Shown here: piece after piece, positions 1-4,158 of the stretch
Position numbering within the stretch: position 1 is the first letter of the stretch
Layout: every line of letters begins with the position of its first letter
Source: SVTX01 sp045577415
GTDB taxonomy: Bacteria; Bacillota; Clostridia; Oscillospirales; CAG-272
Direction of reading: 5' to 3'
Assembly (NCBI GenBank): GCA_045577415.1
Contig: JAZNII010000088.1
Location: 1-5,077 of the forward strand
Length of the DNA: 5,077 bases
Translations under genes and position numbers: made by a program
Notes under the pieces: model-generated
What the model was told of the DNA's origin: nothing
Databases searched by the model: none
Seen by the model: the letters and a program-made list of their open reading frames with translations, nothing else

Positions 1-105
<105 letters not shown>

Positions 106-108
106 ACA

Positions 109-140
109 GAACAGCTAAACTAAACATAGTTTAGCTGTTT
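109..140 (+). terminator. Hairpin after 5S rRNA, probable rrn terminator or processing stem
   Basis: A perfect 13-bp stem (110-122 with 127-139, AACAGCTAAACTA and its complement) closes a 4-nt AACA loop a few bases after the 5S 3' end. It is followed by TCCATTTATAT, which is T-rich but not a clean T-run. It could end rRNA transcription, or act as an RNase III-type processing stem with transcription continuing into the tRNAs. The stem itself is certain; its function is inferred. Confidence 0.7.
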
Positions 141-163
141 CCATTTATATATACCGTAAGGTA

Positions 164-182
164 GATCGGTTTAAAACCGATC
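164..182. repeat. Perfect 9-bp palindrome upstream of the tRNAs
   Basis: GATCGGTTT, a single A, and AAACCGATC form a near-gapless inverted repeat. With essentially no loop it is a better dyad-symmetric protein site, or a cruciform, than an RNA hairpin, although the RNA could fold by opening the central pairs. No T-run follows. It lies between the 5S hairpin and the tRNA genes, where a promoter or processing signal might sit. No convincing -35/-10 pair was seen from 141 to 285. Confidence 0.55.
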
Positions 183-200
183 GTGCCTGCGGAGTCGTTA

Positions 201-302
201 ATATTCCTCCTTAGCTCATGTCGTATTAACTCAGCAAGCTGAGTTGTGCCGCCTTCGCTGAAAGGAGAAATATTCACTTCGTTCATATTCCTCCTTAGCT
301 CA
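201..302 (+). repeat. Direct repeat copying the 5' end of tRNA-Asn
   Basis: The 18-nt string ATATTCCTCCTTAGCTCA occurs at 201-218 and again at 285-302, where it forms the first 14 nt of tRNA-Asn plus 4 nt of leader. The upstream copy stops after the start of the D arm and cannot make a tRNA. The 66 nt between them hold a perfect 7-8 bp hairpin (228-245, AACTCAG...CTGAGTT). They also hold AGGAGAAATAT (263-273), which is complementary to ATATTCCTCCT in both copies with one mismatch. The structure looks like a partial duplication or an insertion that copied its target. Confidence 0.75.
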
Positions 303-364
303 GTCGGTAGAGCACCTGACTGTTAATCAGGGTGTCGCTGGTTCAAGTCCAGCAGGGGGAGCCA
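289..364 (+). tRNA. tRNA-Asn (anticodon GTT)
   Basis: A full cloverleaf can be drawn. The acceptor TCCTCCT (289-295) pairs with AGGGGGA (354-360) with one U-G wobble. The D arm is GCTC/GAGC (298-301, 310-313). The anticodon stem CCTGA/TCAGG (315-319, 327-331) closes the loop CTGTTAA with anticodon GTT at 322-324. The T arm is GCTGG/CCAGC around TTCAAGT. The discriminator is G361 and CCA (362-364) is encoded. It reads AAC and AAU codons. It lies 22 nt before tRNA-Lys and is probably co-transcribed with it. The leader contains a duplicated piece of the tRNA 5' end. Confidence 0.97.
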
Positions 365-366
365 TT

Positions 367-482
367 AAGCCATTTAGATCATATTTGCACCTTTAGCTCA
401 GTTGGTAGAGCAACTGACTCTTAATCAGTGGGTCCCGGGTTCGAGTCCCTGAAGGTGCACCATCGATCTAAATGGCTTTTTT
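367..482 (+). terminator. 14-bp inverted repeat enclosing tRNA-Lys, ending in a T-run
   Basis: AAGCCATTTAGATC (367-380) is exactly complementary to GATCTAAATGGCTT (465-478), and six T follow the stem's final C (477-482, the first two inside the arm). This has the layout of an intrinsic terminator, except that the 84-nt loop contains the whole tRNA-Lys. The stem would lie 6 nt from the tRNA 5' end and 2 nt from its CCA, as an extension of the acceptor helix. It probably terminates the tRNA transcript and may also guide end processing. The arms and T-run are directly visible; the function is inferred. Confidence 0.75.
387..462 (+). tRNA. tRNA-Lys (anticodon CTT)
   Basis: The cloverleaf is clear. 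Acceptor GCACCTT (387-393) pairs with AAGGTGC (452-458). The D arm is GCTC/GAGC. The anticodon stem ACTGA/TCAGT closes CTCTTAA with anticodon CTT at 420-422. The discriminator is A459 and CCA (460-462) is encoded. It reads the AAG lysine codon. The T stem (435-439 with 447-451) carries one C-U mismatch (436 with 450), which is unusual but compatible with function. The gene lies inside a 14-bp inverted repeat, and its 3' end is copied in the downstream repeat array. Confidence 0.96.
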
Positions 483-500
483 GTTTTATCTCGTGCGCCT

Positions 501-657
501 CAGGGACGTCGCCCCCGAGACTGTTTGCTTCGCAAACCTGTTGCTGTCGCAACCCGGGTTCAGAGTCACACGTTCGCCGTGAACGGCTCACTTATTGAGT
601 TTTGCTGACGCAAAACGTCACCTTATGGTGCACCATCGATCTAAATGGCTTTTTTGT
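501..657 (+). repeat. Multi-hairpin repeat, copy A
   Basis: This is a non-coding unit of about 157 bp found again at 725-882. The first 125 nt (501-625) match 725-849 at 120 positions by eye. It contains four short perfect hairpins: 523-537 (GTTTGC/GCAAAC), 540-553 (GTTGC/GCAAC), 571-585 (CGTTC/GAACG) and 599-616 (GTTTTGC/GCAAAAC). It also has a T-arm-like string CCCGGGTTCAGAGTC at 553-567. Its last 31 nt (627-657) are identical to 454-484, meaning the tRNA-Lys 3' end, the spacer, one arm of the tRNA-enclosing stem, and the T-run. Function is unknown. Confidence 0.85.
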
Positions 658-724
658 ATTCTGCGACGTTTTGCAAGGCAAAACTCGCAACGAGAAAGCG
701 TAGCTTTCGAAGTAATGCGCACTT
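658..724. repeat. Linker between repeat copies with an inverted hairpin module
   Basis: Between the two large repeat copies, GACGTTTTGC-AAG-GCAAAACTC (666-686) is the reverse-complement form of the GAGTTTTGC...GCAAAACGTC module seen at 597-619 and 821-843, with a different loop. A second perfect 6-bp hairpin, GAAAGC-GTA-GCTTTC, lies at 694-708. Neither is followed by a T-run, so they are not terminators. This stretch has no counterpart before copy A beyond a weak TGCGC match just upstream of each unit. No gene is seen here. Confidence 0.7.
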
Positions 725-882
725 CAGGGACATCGCCCCCGAGACTGTTTGCTTCGCAAACCTGTTGCTGTCGCAACCCGGGTTCTGAGTCTCACGTTCG
801 CCGTGAACGGCTCACTTATCGAGTTTTGCTAACGCAAAACGTCACCTTACGGCGAACCACACGATCTAAATGGCTTTTTTGT
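725..882 (+). repeat. Multi-hairpin repeat, copy B
   Basis: This is the second copy of the unit at 501-657, shifted by 224-225 bp. The hairpins at 747-761, 764-777, 795-809 and 823-840 keep their stems. The five differences over the first 125 nt (positions 732, 786, 792, 820 and 831) fall in loops or between stems; for instance the TGAC loop of copy A is TAAC here. Its end is degenerate where copy A matches the tRNA-Lys end: GGCGAACCACAC replaces GGTGCACCATC. The final GATCTAAATGGC plus T6 and GT (863-882) is kept. From 883 to about 990 there is no gene or structured element that I can see. Confidence 0.85.
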
Positions 883-992
883 TTATTTTTGAAACCTTCA
901 TGGTCATCGTTCTCACTGCATCGCTTTCATTTTATATCATTTGATGACGTGATAATCAACTGTTGGTGTACATTAAGTCAAATAGCAGTTTG

Positions 993-1021
993 TTGATTTT
1001 TAAATTTAATTGCTGTATAAT
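993..1021 (+). promoter_or_regulatory. Sigma-A-type promoter of the XRE regulator gene
   Basis: TTGATT (993-998) and a perfect TATAAT (1016-1021) are separated by exactly 17 bp. The sequence around them is very AT-rich. Transcription would begin near 1028, giving a leader of about 30 nt that includes the AGGAGG-type ribosome binding site at about 1047-1052. No clear inverted repeat suggesting a self-operator overlaps it. Confidence 0.75.
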
Positions 1022-1060
1022 ATAAATATGAGAACAATCTATAATGGGAGGAATTTAAAT

Positions 1061-1813
1061 ATGAAGATAGGCAGAAAAATTAAATATTTTCGTGAGAAAA
1101 TGGGTGTCACACAAAGTCATTTGGCTGAAAAATTAAATGTGTCGCATCAGGCGGTTTCAAAGTGGGAAACAGAATCCTCATATCCTGATATTGCATTGAT
1201 TCCTGCTTTGGCAGAGTATTTACAAGTATCATGTGATGCTCTTCTTAAAGATTCTGAAAAAACAGAAAAGGAAATATTAGGCGAGCTTTTGAAGGAGAAA
1301 TACAATCAAGATGTTGTTTCAAGCAATGATTTCTTTGCTCGCGTAGCTACTCTTGAAGATGCTCTGGAGCGTTTCCCTTATTCGTACGGGTTGATGCTTA
1401 ATCTTGCATATACTTATAGTTCGGGCACAATGTATCCTGAGTTTAAGACGCTTGGTTGGCAAAATAGAATAATTGATTATTGTGAGCGAATTTATGCAAA
1501 TTCTGATGAGTTACACGAAAAATATGATGCTATGACGCTTTTATGTTATGCGTACAATGGGATTGATAACGATAGAATAATTGAAATTGCAAATGAGATG
1601 CCTGAAATATATCAGTCTAAATCTGCACTCATCTATCACGGCTATGAAGGTAAACAAAAATTCGAAGGAATGTATAACTATTTTATTGAGCTGTTAGAGA
1701 CTTCTCATTCAATGCTTTGCTGTTTTGCTGGTGATAATATTGAAATTAATAGTATGTATAAAGAAATTAAGGATTATGCAAGCGACCGTGATTTGTGGAC
1801 ACCGTATATCTGA
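1061..1813 (+). CDS. XRE-family helix-turn-helix regulator with TPR-like C-terminal region
   Basis: This is a 250-residue cytoplasmic DNA-binding protein. Residues 5-62 form a Cro/CI-type domain, with the helix-turn-helix at 16-36 (VTQSHLAEKLNVSHQAVSKWE), followed by the usual PDI...LAEYLQVSCDALL. Residues 70-245 look all-helical, with aromatic-rich repeats (ALERFPYSYGLMLNLAYTY) resembling TPR-like sensor regions of other Firmicutes XRE proteins. The ATG at 1061 was chosen because GGGAGG lies 8 nt upstream; frame-open starts further 5' lack such a site. The gene is visibly AT-richer than those downstream, and it sits next to the tRNA repeat array, which hints at acquisition. Target genes and signal cannot be read. 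The C-terminus might be shorter than in relatives, but I cannot check this. Confidence 0.9.
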   Translation: MKIGRKIKYFREKMGVTQSHLAEKLNVSHQAVSKWETESSYPDIALIPALAEYLQVSCDALLKDSEKTEKEILGELLKEKYNQDVVSSNDFFARVATLEDALERFPYSYGLMLNLAYTYSSGTMYPEFKTLGWQNRIIDYCERIYANSDELHEKYDAMTLLCYAYNGIDNDRIIEIANEMPEIYQSKSALIYHGYEGKQKFEGMYNYFIELLETSHSMLCCFAGDNIEINSMYKEIKDYASDRDLWTPYI

Positions 1814-1949
1814 AATTTTTTTAATTTGATATTCTTCTGCTGTATTTCTCGACGGGAATATGATTACTGTTAAGCTTGCTCGCGCGATGACGTTAGGTTC
1901 ATGCCGTTTCCTCACAACTGCAAATTAGTATACTATGTTATTTTAACTA

Positions 1950-1978
1950 TTGAAAAAAACTTTAAAGTGTGCTATAAT
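1950..1978 (+). promoter_or_regulatory. Sigma-A-type promoter of the YitT-family gene
   Basis: TTGAAA (1950-1955) and TATAAT (1973-1978) have a 17-bp spacer, and TGC immediately before the -10 makes it an extended -10 element. Transcription would begin near 1985, about 27 nt before the ATG at 2012. This separates the membrane-protein gene from the regulator upstream, so the two need not be one operon. Confidence 0.85.
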
Positions 1979-2011
1979 TGTTTTGTCTAATAATTGTGTG
2001 AGGAAAAATAT

Positions 2012-2887
2012 ATGTTCAAAAGAGTTCTAAAGGAATACTCTATTATAACCTTTGGCGCAGTACTGGCGGCTGCGGCGATCTATTTCTTTATGCTTCCGTT
2101 AAATATCGCTATCGGAAGCGGATCTGCGGTCGCTATGCTGCTGAATCATTTTGTTCCGTTGATTCCGATCTCTATCTTTTCGCTTATATTTAACGTTATA
2201 ATGTTGATTCTCGGATTTCTTTTGATAGGACGGGAATTTGGCGCAAAGACGATCTATACGTCGATCGTCGTACCTGTTTCGCTGGGTGTGTTCGAGCTTG
2301 CGTTCCCGAATTTCAAGTCGTTGACTAATGACCCGCTTTTGGATACCGTTTGCTACATACTTGTGGTCGGCATTGCTATGGCGATACTCTTTTCGCTCAA
2401 CGCATCCTCAGGCGGACTTGATATTGTGGCTAAGATAATAAGCAAGTATTTTAAGATCGGACTTGGCACTGCGGTGTCGGTATCGGGCATAGCGGTAGCA
2501 TTGACCTCATTCTTTTACGCCGACACAAAGACCGTCGTTATCAGCGTGCTTGGCACGTATTTCAGCGGAATGATCGTGGATAAGTTCATTTTCGGGCTTA
2601 ACATCAAGCGCAGGGTCTGCATTATATCTCAACAGCTTGACGAGATAGTTGATTTTGTTCTTCACGATCTGCACAGCGGCGCTACTCTTTATGAGAGCAT
2701 CGGCGCATACGATAAGGTAGAGCGCCGCGAGGCGGTGGTCATCGTGGATAAAAACGAATACAGGCTTTTAATGGATCACATCAAAAAGATCGACCCAAAG
2801 GCGTTTGTTACAGTAATTGCGGTAAATGAGCTTAACTATCAGCCTAAAAACGTCGGAGAACGATCGAAAAAGATCAGCAAAAACTAA
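2012..2887 (+). CDS. YitT family membrane protein with C-terminal DUF2179 domain
   Basis: This is a 291-residue integral membrane protein of the YitT family (the YitT/DUF161 membrane region followed by DUF2179). Hydrophobic segments lie at about 10-30, 50-73, 80-98, 111-129 and 151-187. The family-typical stretch GGLDIVAKIISKYF is at 134-147. Residues about 200-275 are soluble and match DUF2179, with HSGATLYESIGAYDK, the charged strand EAVVIVDKNEY, and DPKAFVTVIAVNEL. The molecular function of the family is not established; transport or a small-ligand-controlled role is often supposed. ATG 2012 was chosen over an in-frame TTG at 1994 because GAGG lies 8 nt upstream of it. The length is normal for the family. 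No terminator with a T-run is evident in the 100 bp after the stop. Confidence 0.93.
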   Translation: MFKRVLKEYSIITFGAVLAAAAIYFFMLPLNIAIGSGSAVAMLLNHFVPLIPISIFSLIFNVIMLILGFLLIGREFGAKTIYTSIVVPVSLGVFELAFPNFKSLTNDPLLDTVCYILVVGIAMAILFSLNASSGGLDIVAKIISKYFKIGLGTAVSVSGIAVALTSFFYADTKTVVISVLGTYFSGMIVDKFIFGLNIKRRVCIISQQLDEIVDFVLHDLHSGATLYESIGAYDKVERREAVVIVDKNEYRLLMDHIKKIDPKAFVTVIAVNELNYQPKNVGERSKKISKN

Positions 2888-2999
2888 GCTGAGGGGCGGT
2901 AATTTTTGTGAAATTCTCAAATTCTGTAATATATCGGCGCATATCTTCCTAATATCTGCTGCTACAAGCTGAATTGCCCACCTCTACCACCTATTGCAT

Positions 3000-3028
3000 T
3001 TGAAAACAGCCTCCAAATATGTTATAAT
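3000..3028 (+). promoter_or_regulatory. Sigma-A-type promoter of the LysM-CAP gene
   Basis: TTGAAA (3000-3005) and TATAAT (3023-3028) are 17 bp apart, with TGT before the -10 (extended -10). The predicted start is near 3035, leaving a leader of about 50 nt with a strong GAGGAGG at 3074-3080. The 110 bp between the previous stop codon and this promoter show no gene or clear structure. Confidence 0.85.
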
Positions 3029-3086
3029 TATTATGCCAATGATAGAAATATCAATGGCGGCAGTTTATATAAAGAGGAGGTACCAA

Positions 3087-3695
3087 ATGAAAAAACTGTT
3101 AGCGTTTGCTTTATGCGCAATAATGCTTGTAGCCGTCTTTGCCGTGGGCGTGTCGGCTGCCGAGACTTATACTGTGGTCAAGGGTGACAGCATGTGGAAG
3201 ATCGCCGTAAAATACGAGGTAGGGCTCAGTGAGATCAAAAGCGCAAACCCACAGATCAAAAATCCCGATCTGATCTATCCCGGTCAGGTGTTGAACATAC
3301 CCGTGACCGATTCGTCGGTATTGAATTTTGAGAAAGAGGTCGTAAGACTTGTCAACGAAATAAGAAAAGAGAACGGCTTGAAGGAGCTGACGTACGATTG
3401 GCAGCTCAGCCGCGTGGCGCGGATCAAGTCCGAGGATATGAGAGATAACAAGTACTTCTCACACACAAGCCCCACCTACGGAAGCCCGTTTCAGATGTTG
3501 AAGAGCTTTGGCATCACGTACAGAAGCGCGGGTGAAAACATAGCCAGAGGGCAGGCAACTCCACAGGCGGTGGTCAACGCGTGGATGAACTCCTCGGGAC
3601 ACAGAGCCAACATACTTAATTCGTCCTTTACCCATATCGGCGTCGGTTACGCATCAAGCGGAAGATATTGGACACAGATGTTTATAGGAAAATAA
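3087..3695 (+). CDS. Secreted LysM and CAP/SCP domain protein (SafA-like LysM, YkwD-like CAP)
   Basis: This 202-residue protein is exported. Residues 1-25 form a signal peptide (MKKLL, a hydrophobic core, and VSA-A cleavage near 24-25). Residues 27-72 are a LysM domain that binds peptidoglycan-type glycans, with YTVVKGDSMWKIAVKY and IKNPDLIYPGQVLNIP; this resembles the LysM of the spore coat morphogen SafA. Residues 81-200 are a CAP/SCP domain like that of Bacillus YkwD, with the family's expected histidines and glutamate: H126 (HTSP), E150 (AGEN) and H172 (SGHR). Enzymatic activity is not established for most bacterial CAP proteins. ATG 3087 was chosen because GAGGAGG ends 6 nt upstream and the signal peptide starts there. 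A cell-wall-bound surface protein is likely; a spore-coat role is possible but unsupported by neighbours. Confidence 0.93.
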   Translation: MKKLLAFALCAIMLVAVFAVGVSAAETYTVVKGDSMWKIAVKYEVGLSEIKSANPQIKNPDLIYPGQVLNIPVTDSSVLNFEKEVVRLVNEIRKENGLKELTYDWQLSRVARIKSEDMRDNKYFSHTSPTYGSPFQMLKSFGITYRSAGENIARGQATPQAVVNAWMNSSGHRANILNSSFTHIGVGYASSGRYWTQMFIGK

Positions 3696-3712
3696 AAAAC
3701 GGCGCAAGCCGT
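3690..3712 (-). terminator. Intrinsic terminator of the small minus-strand gene
   Basis: Read on the minus strand, ACGGC-TTGC-GCCGT (3712 down to 3699) is a perfect 5-bp stem with a stable tetraloop, followed by TTTTTATTTT. This is a standard intrinsic terminator for the minus-strand gene ending at 3757. Its T-run covers the stop codon of the convergent LysM-CAP gene. On the plus strand the same hairpin (GCAA loop) has no T-run after it. Confidence 0.75.
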
Positions 3713-3720
3713 GTACTACC

Positions 3721-3758
3721 GACAAAGGGTTCAGGACGACACTTCTGAACCCTTTGTC
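3721..3758. repeat. Perfect 14-bp hairpin between convergent genes
   Basis: GACAAAGGGTTCAG (3721-3734) pairs perfectly with CTGAACCCTTTGTC (3745-3758) around a 10-nt loop. It lies between the plus-strand LysM-CAP gene and the minus-strand small gene, whose TGA stop (3759-3757) overlaps the stem. Neither side is followed directly by a T-run. It may block read-through or protect 3' ends of the LysM-CAP transcript, which otherwise lacks a clear terminator. Confidence 0.75.
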
Positions 3759-3936
3759 AGCAATCTGATAAGCAAACAAACAATATAGAAAAACAAGTAG
3801 TAATCTTTGATAGAACATATAGAATAAATGGGAATACAAGCACTGTCAGAGACGCCCAAAGCGAGGTGTAGAAGTTCCTGATATAAGGCAGAGCGGCTTT
3901 TAAGCGCGGATTTTGCTCGGGGTCAAAGCGATTCAT
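3757..3936 (-). CDS. Small predicted membrane protein, unknown function
   Basis: This is a 59-residue protein that I do not recognise. It has a polar, proline-containing N-terminus (MNRFDPEQNPRLKAALPYIR), then a hydrophobic segment at about 23-42, a short SK turn, and a second weaker hydrophobic segment at about 45-57 ending LSDC. It would be one- or two-pass membrane-bound. No catalytic motif is seen. Support for a real gene comes from its surroundings: a perfect sigma-A promoter 36 nt upstream, AAGGGA about 8 nt before the ATG, and an intrinsic terminator after the stop. An in-frame GTG at 3954 is only about 10 nt from the predicted transcript start and has no binding site, so ATG 3936 is preferred. 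A truncated remnant of a longer membrane protein cannot be excluded. Confidence 0.65.
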   Translation of the reverse strand: MNRFDPEQNPRLKAALPYIRNFYTSLWASLTVLVFPFILYVLSKITTCFSILFVCLSDC

Positions 3937-3971
3937 GACATCTTCCCTTCTCACAAGGGTTTCTAATAAGA

Positions 3972-4000
3972 ATTATATCGTATAATAAAAATATTGTCAA
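3972..4000 (-). promoter_or_regulatory. Perfect-consensus sigma-A promoter, minus strand
   Basis: On the minus strand, TTGACA (4000-3995) and TATAAT (3977-3972) are separated by exactly 17 bp. This is a full consensus match and the strongest promoter in the window. Transcription would begin near 3965 and read only into the 59-residue membrane-protein gene. The leader contains CCCTT-GTGAG-AAGGG (3959-3945 in plus coordinates), a small hairpin whose 3' arm is the ribosome binding site. Confidence 0.88.
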
Positions 4001-4079
4001 CAACAGATAAAGCCCCTTTAATTGAAACGCGATTTTTGTGCCGCAAAAAGAGTTTTTTGGTATAAATTCGCTTATTCTC

Positions 4080-4108
4080 TTGACTTTGCCGCGCGATTTT
4101 GTTACAAT
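4080..4108 (+). promoter_or_regulatory. Sigma-A-type promoter of the histidine phosphatase gene
   Basis: TTGACT (4080-4085) and TACAAT (4103-4108) are 17 bp apart, with TGT just before the -10 (extended -10). The transcript would begin near 4115, about 44 nt before the chosen ATG. It is divergent from the small-gene promoter at 3972-4000, with about 80 bp between the two -35 boxes and no obvious shared operator. Confidence 0.8.
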
Positions 4109-4158
4109 TAAAAGCGAGATAAATAGTAATGAGATTTTTTAGTTTATCGGAGATTAAA

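Noticed and set aside
454..657. attL/attR of an integrated element at tRNA-Lys
   Set aside because: The 31-nt direct repeats fit attachment sites in form, but only about 142 bp of non-coding hairpin sequence lies between them and no integrase is in view. It is kept as a possibility in the findings, not called as a feature.
454..882. CRISPR array
   Set aside because: Only two or three units, far longer than CRISPR repeats, with no uniform short spacers and no cas genes nearby.
595..996. Long open frame of 133 codons across the repeat array
   Set aside because: It runs through hairpin repeats and repeats its own peptide (RSKWLFC) because the DNA repeats. It has no ribosome binding site, begins inside a repeat unit and shows no domain. 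It should not be called a protein.
1061..1813. XRE regulator as antitoxin or phage repressor
   Set aside because: No toxin gene, phage gene or paired operator is adjacent, and the long helical C-terminal region does not resemble short antitoxins.
1709..1915. Minus-strand open frame of 68 codons
   Set aside because: It overlaps the end of the XRE gene, has no domain, and looks like chance reading through AT-rich and repeat-like sequence.
3284..3475. Minus-strand open frame inside the LysM-CAP gene
   Set aside because: It is a shadow of a well-supported gene with clear domains on the plus strand.
3654..3839. Minus-strand open frame of 61 codons overlapping the small gene
   Set aside because: It lies downstream of the supported start in another frame, runs through the terminator hairpins into the CAP gene, and has no ribosome binding site.
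3937..4079. Riboswitch or operator between the divergent promoters
   Set aside because: The region between the two promoters is AT-rich, with only a weak TTTTTG/CAAAAA hairpin near 4034-4050 and no recognisable aptamer or shared dyad.
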